Assembly: GCA_964581115.1 (NCBI GenBank)
Contig: CAZOMY010000047.1
Location: 1 to 20,812 of the forward strand
Origin: 2-02-FULL-55-14 sp964581115
GTDB lineage: Bacteria > Bacteroidota > Ignavibacteria > UBA10030
Reading direction: 5' to 3'
Length of the DNA: 20,812 nucleotides
The position numbers and the translations under genes were made by a program. The notes under the pieces were generated by a model, which worked only from the letters and a program-made list of their open reading frames with translations, ran no database searches and was not told the origin of the DNA. Positions 1 through 8,182 of this stretch are shown in pieces (positions within the stretch are counted from its first letter, which is position 1; the number at the start of each line of letters is the position of its first letter).

Positions 1-151
1 TGGATGGTGAATGGAGAAGCGGATCTCAAGAGACCCAGAATTCGTAAATCGTAGATGGTAGATGGGCAATCGAAAGGCGGATGCGATAGGAGTTCTCTCT
101 GCTGATCTTCCCTGACTCCGCCGTCCGAATGACGATTAACGATTCAGGATT
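1..151. repeat. Degenerate heptamer repeats at the 3' end of the cysteine desulfurase gene
   Basis: The first 143 bases hold no gene. Bases 40-67 read as four successive 7-base units related to GATGGTA, and weaker units continue to about base 88. Bases 131-151 read as three 7-base units of the form NNSGATT (GACGATT-like). This second run covers the stop codon of the cysteine desulfurase gene (TGA, minus strand, 144-146). The first 20 bases are also purine-rich with a loose 7-base rhythm. The periodicity is read directly; its origin is unknown. Confidence 0.5.
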
Positions 152-1307
152 TTCTGCCTCTCGCCACTCTCACCACTTCTTCCAGCGCCTCAGCGGCGTA
201 TCGGACATCCTCCTCCGTCGTCGAGCGGCCCAAGGAGAAGCGCACTGTCGCCCGCGCCGTCCGCTCCTCGCGCCCCATCGCCTGCAGTACGTGCGACGCC
301 TCAAGCGTGCCAGACGTACAGGCCGAACCACTCGTGACCGCCACTCCGCGCAGATCCATTCCAGCGATCAGGGCCTCTCCGTCGATCTGATAGATCTCCC
401 ACGGGAATGAAACACTCAGAATGTGGTGCAGCCGCGTGGTGGGATGTCCGTTCACCAGAGCCTCGGGATGCCGCTGTACGATGAGCTCACGTAGCTTCTC
501 GCGAAGCGACTCCTGTGCGGTGGCGTCAGACATCCGACGTGTTGCGGCAATGGAGACAGCTCGCGCAAAACCAGCCGCCAACGGCACATTTTCGGTCCCC
601 GCTCTTCGATTCATCTCCTGCGCTCCGCCCACCACCTGCGGCCGGAACGGCACACCCTTTCGAATGACCATCGCTCCGATCCCCTTGGGTCCGTACAACT
701 TGTGGGCGGTGACGGACACGAGGTCGGCAGGAATCTCTCGCAGATCGAACGGCAGCTTTCCGAAGGACTGGACGGCGTCGGTGTGGAACACAGCCCCGAA
801 TTCATGGACGAGTTGCGCAATCTCGCGCACCGGCTGGACCGTCCCGACCTCGTTATTGGCATGCATGACGGAGACGAGCGCGGTCCGGGGGGTCAGCGCC
901 TTCCTGACGTCGTCGGGCGAGACCATGCCCTGTTCATCGACGGGCACGACGGTCAGGTGCGCGCCGCCGGCCTCCAGCCACTCCGCCGGCGCCAGCACGG
1001 CGTGGTGCTCGACGGCGCTGACGAGGAGATGGTCTCTCCCCTTCTCTTGCATTGCGGCCATCACACCGCGAAGCGCCGTGTTGTCCGATTCGGTGCCTCC
1101 ACTTGTGAAGTACAGCTCTTCGTGCCCGACGCCCAGTGCTGTGGCGATCGTTTCGCGAGACTCTTCGAGTAACATGCGGGCCCGGCGGCCGAACGCGTGA
1201 ACCGATGACGCATTCCCGTGCACATCGCGCATGGCCGCTGCCACGGCGTCGACAACCTCCGGCGCCGGAGGAGTCGTGGCGGAATGATCGAGGTAGACAG
1301 ATCTCAT
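144..1307 (-). CDS. Cysteine desulfurase, IscS/NifS type
   Basis: A 387-residue PLP enzyme of the class V aminotransferase fold that removes sulfur from cysteine for Fe-S cluster assembly or tRNA thiolation. From the ATG at 1307 the protein opens with the family's usual YLDHSATTP motif. The PLP lysine lies in TAHKLYGPKG (Lys203), with the cofactor-binding EHHA and HTDAVQS motifs before it. The catalytic cysteine is in the loop SGSACTSGTLEASHVL (Cys330); this long loop is typical of the IscS/NifS group rather than SufS. The frame continues nine codons upstream to a GTG at 1334, but family alignment favours 1307. No clear Shine-Dalgarno precedes it. It stands alone after a likely terminator; no IscU or SufE partner is visible. 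The exact sulfur acceptor cannot be told from sequence. Confidence 0.95.
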   Translation of the reverse strand: MRSVYLDHSATTPPAPEVVDAVAAAMRDVHGNASSVHAFGRRARMLLEESRETIATALGVGHEELYFTSGGTESDNTALRGVMAAMQEKGRDHLLVSAVEHHAVLAPAEWLEAGGAHLTVVPVDEQGMVSPDDVRKALTPRTALVSVMHANNEVGTVQPVREIAQLVHEFGAVFHTDAVQSFGKLPFDLREIPADLVSVTAHKLYGPKGIGAMVIRKGVPFRPQVVGGAQEMNRRAGTENVPLAAGFARAVSIAATRRMSDATAQESLREKLRELIVQRHPEALVNGHPTTRLHHILSVSFPWEIYQIDGEALIAGMDLRGVAVTSGSACTSGTLEASHVLQAMGREERTARATVRFSLGRSTTEEDVRYAAEALEEVVRVARGRKS

Positions 1308-1346
1308 ATGGGTGAAAGATCGTACCGATAACACTCAAGAGACAAA

Positions 1347-1411
1347 CTACAAGAAAACGACAAAAAGGAAACGACAAAACACGAAGCCCCCGGAGTATCC
1401 TGCCGGAGGCT
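1347..1411 (-). terminator. Likely intrinsic terminator behind the sigma-factor operon
   Basis: On the minus strand a 9-bp stem (1403-1411 pairing with 1385-1393, one G-U pair, 9-base loop) is followed by a T-rich stretch with three runs of four or more T between 1347 and 1385. It lies about 175 bp after the stop of the periplasmic-protein gene and about 75 bp before the cysteine desulfurase start. It therefore separates the two transcription units. Confidence 0.55.
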
Positions 1412-1585
1412 CAACCTGCGACCTTTTCCTTTCAATCGATCGGCGACTATTCAGTGCGTCGAAGCCAACTCGGGGATCCAGAAGTTCGGTGATCAGTCGC
1501 AAAGAACCCGCATGCACTACCACTTCGGCTGACAGGCCCAAACGACTCAACGAGAAAGGCTTTTACGACTTGTAGAGGTCCTGGT

Positions 1586-2068
1586 TCAGTTCCTGTTTCT
1601 CCAGCGTTGCTGTGCCGACTCGCGCATGAAGTCCCGGAGGTCCTGATTGAAATTGCGTTCGAACACGACATATCGGGCAATCTGATGCTTCGTCAGAATA
1701 TCGCCTAGTCGCTCGACGAACTTCTGTCGCAGGTCGATCACCTCCCGCTCGGCCGTCACCACGGCTTTCAGCTTCGCGTCGATCTCAGAGTCCGAGGCGT
1801 TCTTCTTAAGGAGCACCTGCAGGTCGTCGATCGCTTCCGCCCGCTTTTTCCCGGCGGACCGAAGCTCTTCCTGATGGTCGTTGTATCGTGCGAAGAAGCG
1901 GATCGAGGTCTCTTCATTCAGTGCCAACGCCTCCTGCATCCGTAGCTTCTTCAGTTGCTCCACGCGCTCGCCGGCAGGACCTCGCATGGGACGCTCGTCT
2001 TGCGACAACATGGGTACGCTGAGGGAGGCCAGCAATGCGAACGTCACGAACATCTGAAGTCGGTTCAT
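1586..2068 (-). CDS. Small secreted helical protein, Spy/CpxP-like
   Basis: A 160-residue protein with a clean signal peptide (Met-Asn-Arg, hydrophobic core at about residues 6-20, likely cleavage near LSQ-DE at 23). The mature part is almost wholly charged and helical, rich in Glu, Lys, Arg and Leu, with no cysteine. It has the sparse LKKLRMQEAL and ...LTKHQIARYVVFERNF segments seen in Spy/CpxP/ZraP-type periplasmic chaperones and sensors; the family match is by pattern only. A strong Shine-Dalgarno (AAAGGA, 7 bases before ATG) precedes it. Its ATG overlaps the anti-sigma stop (ATGA), so it is co-translated with a sigma/anti-sigma pair. In enterobacteria such proteins bind misfolded envelope proteins and feed back on stress signalling; a similar role here is inferred. 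It could also be an unrelated lineage-specific periplasmic protein. Confidence 0.8.
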   Translation of the reverse strand: MNRLQMFVTFALLASLSVPMLSQDERPMRGPAGERVEQLKKLRMQEALALNEETSIRFFARYNDHQEELRSAGKKRAEAIDDLQVLLKKNASDSEIDAKLKAVVTAEREVIDLRQKFVERLGDILTKHQIARYVVFERNFNQDLRDFMRESAQQRWRNRN

Positions 2069-2658
2069 AGCAGTGTCCTTTCAGCCAGTTTCGAGATCAG
2101 CCGGTCCACTTCCTCATCATCGAGCCCTTCGACGAGATCGGCCGTCGTCTGGGGTTCCAGGTCTTCCAGACCGGAGTCGCGCGGCCGTGGATCAAGAAGC
2201 ACCAGAGATCGATCTGTCAGAAGCTGCTCCGCAACCGGTGCGAGGTCGGATGTCATGATCAGCGGGTCCGAGGTCAGATACTCCGCTGCATCGGAGATGC
2301 CGACGGGAAGTCGTCGCGCGTCGGCCCCATCGGTTGCTGAGAAATCGATGAGGGCATAGATCACAAGCGCGCCGGCAACGACGGGAAGCAACGGTCGAGC
2401 CGCCGCAACCAACGACATCGGCCATCCTTTCGGTTTCGGTCGCGTTCGACGCTCCAAGATGCGGGCGGGAAGCGTGGCGAAGTACCCCTCCGGCGCGCTG
2501 GGCATGACCTTGCGGTCGGCCGCTTGGAGGATCTGGATCGATTCCCAAGCCGAGCGGCACGACGGGCACGCAGCCATGTGCCTCAGGATGCGCTCCCGCT
2601 CAGCCTCCGGCAGATCGTCGCGAAGTAGATCCGGGATATCGTATTCAACGTGTTCCAT
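2065..2658 (-). CDS. Zinc-finger anti-sigma factor, single-pass membrane protein
   Basis: A 197-residue protein with the H-x3-C-x2-C zinc-binding signature of ZAS anti-sigma domains at residues 27-34 (HMAACPSC). One membrane segment follows at about 80-107 (within VAAARPLLPVVAGALVIYAL), and then a roughly 90-residue acidic tail that would lie in the periplasm. The cytoplasmic ZAS domain would hold the ECF sigma factor encoded just upstream until an envelope signal releases it. The gene overlaps the sigma frame by 14 bp at its start and the periplasmic-protein frame by 4 bp at its end. AGAGG five bases before its ATG is a good ribosome site. The tail ends in a predicted helix (VEGLDDEEVDRLISKLAERTLL) and has no recognised domain. 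The role follows from the motif plus gene order; the signal is unknown. Confidence 0.88.
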   Translation of the reverse strand: MEHVEYDIPDLLRDDLPEAERERILRHMAACPSCRSAWESIQILQAADRKVMPSAPEGYFATLPARILERRTRPKPKGWPMSLVAAARPLLPVVAGALVIYALIDFSATDGADARRLPVGISDAAEYLTSDPLIMTSDLAPVAEQLLTDRSLVLLDPRPRDSGLEDLEPQTTADLVEGLDDEEVDRLISKLAERTLL

Positions 2659-3202
2659 AATGCCTCTTGACAGATTCGGCCACCTTTTTGACCGCGTGGA
2701 AGTAGTTGGCCTTCAGGCCACCGATACTGGTCTGCATGATCGATGCGATCTCTTCATACGGTAGTTCTTCGTAGTACCGCAGCACGAAGACCGTTCGCTG
2801 TTTTGGCGGAAGCGCTCGCACCGCTGATTCGATAAGTCGATGCTGTTCTTCCGTATCGACGTCGCGATCAGGTCCGGAGCCGCTATGGTCCGCAAGGTCG
2901 CCGACATCATCCAAGCGAAAGAAGTCAGCCACCCGCTTGTTCCGGATCGCGTTGAGAGAGAGGTTGACGGCGATCCGGTACAGCCATGTGTAGAGCGATG
3001 ACTCGCCGCGAAAGTCGGAGAGACTGCGTGCCGCTTTGATGAAGACCTCCTGAACAACGTCGTCGGCGTCGTCATGATCAGAGAGGAATCGTCTGACGAC
3101 CCAATAGATCTTCTCTTGGTAACGAAGAACGATCTCATTGAATGCAGCCTCGCGACCCTGACGGTATTGCTCAACAAGATCGGAATCGGAGAGGGCGCTC
3201 AT
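2645..3202 (-). CDS. ECF-family RNA polymerase sigma factor
   Basis: A 185-residue sigma-70 factor of the extracytoplasmic-function class, containing only regions 2 and 4. Region 2 (about residues 15-85) includes the DADDVVQEVFIKAARSL core-binding segment and the -10-recognition stretch TWLYRIAVNLSLNAIRNK. Region 4 (about 128-177) is the helix-turn-helix LPPKQRTVFVLRYYEELPYEEIASIM...GGLKANYFHAVKKV. An acidic linker (about 95-125) joins them. The frame stays open upstream to a TTG at 3223, but the ATG at 3202 gives the normal family N terminus (MSALSDSDLVEQYR). It is the first gene of a three-gene overlapping operon with its anti-sigma factor. A 20-bp dyad sits 12-31 bases before the start codon. 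The regulon is unknown; RpoE-like control of envelope stress is inferred from the partners. Confidence 0.93.
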   Translation of the reverse strand: MSALSDSDLVEQYRQGREAAFNEIVLRYQEKIYWVVRRFLSDHDDADDVVQEVFIKAARSLSDFRGESSLYTWLYRIAVNLSLNAIRNKRVADFFRLDDVGDLADHSGSGPDRDVDTEEQHRLIESAVRALPPKQRTVFVLRYYEELPYEEIASIMQTSIGGLKANYFHAVKKVAESVKRHYGTR

Positions 3203-3213
3203 GAGTTCGCAGA

Positions 3214-3233
3214 GTGTCCACAATATTGGACAC
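3214..3233. promoter_or_regulatory. 20-bp dyad ahead of the sigma-factor gene (operator or 5' UTR hairpin)
   Basis: GTGTCCA-N6-TGGACAC: two perfect 7-bp arms around an AT-rich centre. The dyad begins 12 bases upstream of the sigma ATG at 3202. The size and symmetry suit a dimeric helix-turn-helix regulator; as RNA it could form a hairpin near the ribosome site. No regulator is identified in the window. Confidence 0.5.
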
Positions 3234-3437
3234 GGAAGGGGTTTTGGGGTTTAAGTCCCAAGGTTGCCTCTCTACAGAGGGAGATGCCCGGCCTGACTGA
3301 GTGAGAACACACTGGATAGCCTGGTTTGGCATGAAGACGGAGAGCGACAATCCCCCCCATTCCGAACATCCCGCCTTGATACTGCATTCCACCACTGGGA
3401 CGACACGGAATATCTTGTTGAGCCGCGGATCCAGAAA

Positions 3438-3497
3438 CGAGATTCCGAACCACTTGCATCAGTACGGCGAGCTGAAAAGCGTGTTCGGAATGAGGAA
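3438..3497. repeat. Palindromic dispersed element, copy at the 3' side of the peptidase gene
   Basis: CGAGATTCCGAA at 3438-3449 and GTTCGGAATGAGGAA at 3483-3497 form an inverted pair (9 perfect bp) around a 32-base loop. The left half is identical over 12 bases to 18255-18266, and the right half resembles the AATGACGAAGGT ends of the copies near 18.1-18.3 kb. This marks a small dispersed repeat family. Confidence 0.45.
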
Positions 3498-3517
3498 CGG
3501 AGGGGATTCACACTCGA

Positions 3518-6500
3518 TCACCGCACCTTCGCCAGCTTCGCCGTTTCCTGCAGCCATGTTCCGCCCGTATTCAGCTTCAAGACCGCCAAATAGACGCCGT
3601 TGGCTACAGTATCGCCGTCTCCATCTCGGCCATCCCAATGGATGGTATTGAACCCTGTGCGAACTTGTCCCGCTCCGATCGTAATCTCCCGGATCAGCCG
3701 GCCAGCAATGGTATAGATCCTTATACTCCCTTCATCCGGCGCTGATGGTCCCGTGAAGTTGAAGGTGAGGTCCGTCGCATCCGCAAATGGATTGGGATAC
3801 GGGGCCACGTCTCGGATACTCGAGGTTGTTTCAACCCGGAAGGTGAGGAGGAACGCTGTCGTATCGGCGGGATTGCCGGAGCCATCCGTGACCTGCACGG
3901 AAAGCTGGTGCGTACCGCGTTCGAACTGCGGGCGGAGAAAGGCGGTCGCCTTCTTCTCCGCCCATCTCGATTCGAAGGAACTGTCGGGGGTGGAGGTCGA
4001 AAGCGACACACGGCGACCGTCGAGTCGCAGGTCAACGAGCGTCGGCGAAGCGATGGGTATCTCTCCGTCGTCGCCGATGTCGACGCGGATCTCGGGCCGG
4101 GGGCTCACGTAGTCGCCGTTGACGACCGACCGGCCGTCGACGGTAACGGTGAAGCGTGGCCTGAGTGTGTCGGGCGCTACGTAAGCCTGGCGCCGCACGA
4201 TGTCATTTCCACGCTCCCACTGAGGGACGGTGAAGCCCGGGTCGAGCGCCACTTCAACGTCAACGCGTCCCCGCGCCGTTGACGTCGTCAGTTCGGCAAC
4301 GATCGTGTCGATCCCTCCGACCGGCAGGTCTGCAACTGATCCGTCCGACACGAACTCGGCCGGTGTCCAACGCCATCGTACCCGATACGGCAGTGAGTCG
4401 ATCGGGGCCGTGCCTGCATTCCTGATTGGGACCTGCACTCGCAACGGCTCACCGGCACCGACGGTGTCTCGCTCGAATCGTACCGCTGAAGGCGCCATGG
4501 CCGCTTCGGCCAGGCCGCCGTGCCGGACGCTCCACGACGATAGGCGGGGCGAGGGAATTCCGCTCTGACGGCGCAGGGATGCGGCCAATCGGATCGATCG
4601 AATGGACGTCGGCCATGCGACCGGACCTTGATCGATCTGGATGGTATCCGTCACTCCGGAGGCGTACGATCTGACCGCTCGCATCGCAAGTTCGGAGTCG
4701 GCTCCGGTGTCGGCGACTGTCCAGGCGACCTCGTGCCAGCGTCCCGCCGGTCCGATCCACGGTGAAACGACGACCCCGGTATCGGATATGATCTCGAGCG
4801 TGTCATCCACAGTGACGGGTCCTTCGCCCGCGTTCGATCGTGCTTCGGGAACCGAACCGACGGGCGCACCTTTCCGGCCGCTGATGGCCCACGAGCCGCG
4901 AAAGCCGAGCGACCGGATGAGAGCGCTGCCGATGGCTTCAAACTCGGCATTGAGACGATCCGTCTTGTTGACGCTTCCTTCGTCAGAGACCGCCACCAGC
5001 ACGCGCCGGCCGGCGCCGATCGATCGAAGGTATTGAATGAGCGGCTCCGCTTTCAGAGTGTCGAGGTCGTCGGAGTAGATGCTGAATGAGCCGAATGACA
5101 GCAGACGGCCGCTCGTCTCATCCACGACCGCAACGTTGTAACCCCGATTGACGAATCCCTGCGAGACGTCGGAGTTGTCGAGCCAGATGGCCGCGTCGAC
5201 GCCGTCGTTGAACCCGGCAGAATAGACTCGCATGGGTACGCGCCGTTCTTCCAGACGCCATCCATCCGCTTCCATTGTACCAGTCCCTTCCGTCCCGCTC
5301 CAACCTGAGATGTCATCCTGCACCCACGACCTCGCCGGTCCCGTCGTGAATGTCCTCTCGGTCCATGCCGTCGTCGAAGCTCCCGCGACGATCCGCGTGC
5401 GAGCGTGATACCGACGGCCTGCCTGAAGGATGCCGCTCGGTATGGAGAATGTCACTCCGAGCGGATCTGCCCGGATCCCCGTCCAACGACGGAGTGCCCC
5501 GCTCGAGAAAGACGCGACCGTATCGAGCTCGATCTCGAGCATGGAACCCGTCGGCGCGGACACGGGCGGGAGAACGACGACCTGCACCGAATCCGGATGC
5601 CGACGCTCCATGGCTGAGGGGGCGATCACCTGGAACTGGGAGGAAGACACAACGTAGCGGATCTCGGCTGAATTGTTGGAGACGGTCTCCTCCGCCAGGG
5701 CCGAATCGGGGTTGACGGCGACAGTCACTGTCAGAAATCCCGACGTCCGGAGCGCGGCATGTTCGAACGCCAGCACAGTCTCCCGACGGTCTGCCGTGAA
5801 GGTCGTCTCGATCACGGAGCCACCGGACTCCGTATGCACGGTCAGACGGAATGCGACCGTGTCGCCCGTCAGCAGTCCGATATTGCGGACGACGCATTCG
5901 ACGCGCACAACGGAATCCTGCTCGGATGGCTCCGCGGGTGTGACAGTCAGTCCACGATCATCGACCTCCCATTCGGGCCAGCGCGCAATGCGGAGACGTG
6001 TAAGCGGGTCGCCGATGAGGGTCCATTGATGGAGGGCCTGTTGCGTCGTTAGGGAGGCGGTCCCCCCATTCCAAAGGTCCTCCTTCGCCGCGAGGTGGAG
6101 CGCTCCCAGCCGGCGCTCACCTTGCGAGAAGGATCTGAAGATCCCGTTCGCCAGGATGCGAAGCGGCGACTCGTATCCAAAGCCGCTGCTTCCGATGTAT
6201 GCCACGGCCCGGGCGGACGTTGATCGCACAACAAGTTCGCTGAACGACTCGACGAACGGTTCAGCGAACCGCGCCGTGCTGCAGCTGATATCGGTAATGA
6301 GGTGCGCCTTCTGCTCGGCATTGGCCAACTGATCAGGGCGGCTGACGCCGTTGGCCCACACATCCGTCCCGGCGTGTCCGTAGAAGTTGATCCAGACCGC
6401 TCCGGAATCAAGAAGGCGGCGGACCTCCTCAGTCTGCTCCAGATCGACGACCTGGTCGACGGTCCGGTAGATACGCGCCTGCGTAGCGGCCAGTGGGGGT

Positions 6501-8182
6501 GACTGAAGATACGACGAGAACATCAGGTCGGAGAACTGCTGGAACCTCTTCGTTTCGTTGGTATCGAATCCGGCAGCGAAGAACAAGAATCGCCGGTTCC
6601 AGTCGCTGATCGGCTGCGCCTCATACGCGATCAAGGCGTCGACCAATGAGTCGGCTTCAGCCATGGTCCGCACCGGGATACGTCCGACCGCCTTCCGTGC
6701 CTTGAATCGGTCGACCGTATCGACGATGAACAGCATGTCCGATACGGGATTCCCCAGCGTTGGGATCAAACCGCGGCGTCCCGTGCCGAAGTGATCTTTC
6801 GGGTCCCACGTTCCGTCCCCGAACAGGAGTACCGATCCATACGCCGGCGGCGCCCAGGCCGTGTCGATCGTCAACAAGAAGCGACGCAATGGATCGGGTC
6901 CCCACCGTCCGGCTCCGATCGCGTCGATGATGTCTTCGACCGTTACCACGGCCACGCGAAGGCCCTGCGACGAGGCACGGTAGGCGCCCAGTCGCTCCGC
7001 AGCCGAAAGCAGTTCGCGGGGGACAATGATCACATGGTCGGCTCCCGCCGGACGGTCAAGGGGGTCGGGGGACGTCGTAAGCCGCGCGGCGTTGACGCGT
7101 ACAAGGTCGGCGCGTCGAGCCACCAGATAGGAGCGCCCCGAATGGACTGTATCGTCGAATTGCCAATGGATTCCGTTCCACGAGGCCGGCGGCCAGCGCT
7201 CGATGGAGCCATCGGGTGCGAGTCGCAGCACCATGACAGGCTCCGAGAACGAGCTCGCGATGGCAAATCGAACGACACGCCCGACCAGCGAGTGCCTGGG
7301 CGTGTAGAGCAAGGCGCCTTGCGAAGGATGCAGATCTTGCGGAGCTGTCAACTCGCACCAGTCGAGGTAGACCTCATTCACTGCTGCCCCCGTGGGCAGC
7401 GACGCGATCGTGATCGAATTCACGCCTCGTACGAGAAGAGCGCTCGAGATCTGCAGCGTCGCCAGCAGTGATTCATAGCCGTTCAGCTCTACCGTGTCGA
7501 TTGGCTGGCCGTTGACGTCGACTGCCAGACGATGGGTCGGCGTGGCGGTGGCGGCCGTCGAGCTGTGGACCTGCAGTCGCAGGACGGACCCTTCGCTCGT
7601 CACCGTCAGATCCGGAAGGTCGATCGTGATCGTGGCGGACGTTCCTCCCCGAAGCCGCTTCCAATACCACCCCTCTCCGAAGGTGGCTTCAGTTGAGTTG
7701 TTGAACGGCAACCCTCGATCGCCGTAGTAGTAGAGACTATCGCGCTCGGCGCGGATGGCGCGTCCCGGCGCCAGGACGACGGTATCGGGGAACAATGCCG
7801 TCGTATCGGGCCGGATGAACGACGGCGAGCCGAGGTCCGAAACGAGCCACGTCCATGCTGTGTCGGTATACTCATCGGGTTCGCCGCCGGGCCCGAGCGC
7901 CGGCGGCAGGACGAAGTACACAGAATCATCCAGGGCCGCGTTCAGGCGCCGGCCATCGCGGTAGAGGGCGTACGTGGCGCCCGTCCCGGGCAACCGGTCG
8001 GGCGCTTGGGCGATCGTCCAGCGGGTGGAAGGGAGCTTGACGGAAGCGCGACCGACGTGTGGAAGGGTGGCGATCGAGTCGGGCAATGCGGGGACGTCCG
8101 CCGCGGCAACGCATGGGAGTGTGAGGCACACCAGTGGAGGCGCCAGCACCGATAGCCGGAGCAAAGAAGCCGACCGTCTCAC
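3518..8182 (-). CDS. Secreted C25 (gingipain/PorU-like) peptidase with ILEI-like and T9SS sorting domains
   Basis: A 1554-residue multidomain exported protein. From the GTG at 8182 it has a good signal peptide (MRRSASLLRLSVL...CVAA, cleavage near 28). A beta-rich region (about 30-380) containing RDSLYYYGDRG and FGEGWYWKRL comes next and recalls the N-terminal part of PorU. The C25 catalytic domain spans about 383-730, with the catalytic His603 (NFYGHAG) and Cys634 (ITDISCSTARF). A CARDB-like domain (about 743-845) precedes an ILEI/FAM3-like domain (about 980-1112: VYSAGFNDG, RGYNVAVVDETSG, LGFRGSWAISGRKG). A second CARDB-like domain lies at about 1222-1335, and the C-terminal T9SS type A sorting domain at about 1455-1554 (PYPNPF, IYTIAGR, HWDGRDGDG, NGVYLAVL). 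The start overlaps the WecG stop (GTGA), implying translational coupling. The frame extends 43 codons further upstream inside wecG but lacks a signal peptide there. It may be a protease or a PorU-type sortase; sequence alone does not decide. Confidence 0.9.
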   Translation of the reverse strand: MRRSASLLRLSVLAPPLVCLTLPCVAAADVPALPDSIATLPHVGRASVKLPSTRWTIAQAPDRLPGTGATYALYRDGRRLNAALDDSVYFVLPPALGPGGEPDEYTDTAWTWLVSDLGSPSFIRPDTTALFPDTVVLAPGRAIRAERDSLYYYGDRGLPFNNSTEATFGEGWYWKRLRGGTSATITIDLPDLTVTSEGSVLRLQVHSSTAATATPTHRLAVDVNGQPIDTVELNGYESLLATLQISSALLVRGVNSITIASLPTGAAVNEVYLDWCELTAPQDLHPSQGALLYTPRHSLVGRVVRFAIASSFSEPVMVLRLAPDGSIERWPPASWNGIHWQFDDTVHSGRSYLVARRADLVRVNAARLTTSPDPLDRPAGADHVIIVPRELLSAAERLGAYRASSQGLRVAVVTVEDIIDAIGAGRWGPDPLRRFLLTIDTAWAPPAYGSVLLFGDGTWDPKDHFGTGRRGLIPTLGNPVSDMLFIVDTVDRFKARKAVGRIPVRTMAEADSLVDALIAYEAQPISDWNRRFLFFAAGFDTNETKRFQQFSDLMFSSYLQSPPLAATQARIYRTVDQVVDLEQTEEVRRLLDSGAVWINFYGHAGTDVWANGVSRPDQLANAEQKAHLITDISCSTARFAEPFVESFSELVVRSTSARAVAYIGSSGFGYESPLRILANGIFRSFSQGERRLGALHLAAKEDLWNGGTASLTTQQALHQWTLIGDPLTRLRIARWPEWEVDDRGLTVTPAEPSEQDSVVRVECVVRNIGLLTGDTVAFRLTVHTESGGSVIETTFTADRRETVLAFEHAALRTSGFLTVTVAVNPDSALAEETVSNNSAEIRYVVSSSQFQVIAPSAMERRHPDSVQVVVLPPVSAPTGSMLEIELDTVASFSSGALRRWTGIRADPLGVTFSIPSGILQAGRRYHARTRIVAGASTTAWTERTFTTGPARSWVQDDISGWSGTEGTGTMEADGWRLEERRVPMRVYSAGFNDGVDAAIWLDNSDVSQGFVNRGYNVAVVDETSGRLLSFGSFSIYSDDLDTLKAEPLIQYLRSIGAGRRVLVAVSDEGSVNKTDRLNAEFEAIGSALIRSLGFRGSWAISGRKGAPVGSVPEARSNAGEGPVTVDDTLEIISDTGVVVSPWIGPAGRWHEVAWTVADTGADSELAMRAVRSYASGVTDTIQIDQGPVAWPTSIRSIRLAASLRRQSGIPSPRLSSWSVRHGGLAEAAMAPSAVRFERDTVGAGEPLRVQVPIRNAGTAPIDSLPYRVRWRWTPAEFVSDGSVADLPVGGIDTIVAELTTSTARGRVDVEVALDPGFTVPQWERGNDIVRRQAYVAPDTLRPRFTVTVDGRSVVNGDYVSPRPEIRVDIGDDGEIPIASPTLVDLRLDGRRVSLSTSTPDSSFESRWAEKKATAFLRPQFERGTHQLSVQVTDGSGNPADTTAFLLTFRVETTSSIRDVAPYPNPFADATDLTFNFTGPSAPDEGSIRIYTIAGRLIREITIGAGQVRTGFNTIHWDGRDGDGDTVANGVYLAVLKLNTGGTWLQETAKLAKVR

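Larger units (their letters stand above)
3203..3517. other. Intergenic region between the C25 peptidase and the sigma operon
   Basis: No gene is seen in these 315 bases. They hold the dyad before the sigma start (3214-3233) and a 9-bp inverted repeat of ATTCCGAAC (3442-3450 and 3483-3491). A further direct copy of ATTCCGAAC lies at 3359-3367. No stem followed by a T-run is visible behind the peptidase stop codon, so termination there is unclear. Confidence 0.6.

Noticed and set aside
421..1200. 259-codon plus-strand open frame opposite the cysteine desulfurase gene
   Set aside because: Antisense to a strongly conserved enzyme; low-complexity Arg/Ser/Ala-rich translation.
3641..3653. 13-base ATGGTATTGAACC shared with 14701-14713
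   Set aside because: A single 13-base match in 20 kb is expected by chance, and one copy lies in coding sequence.
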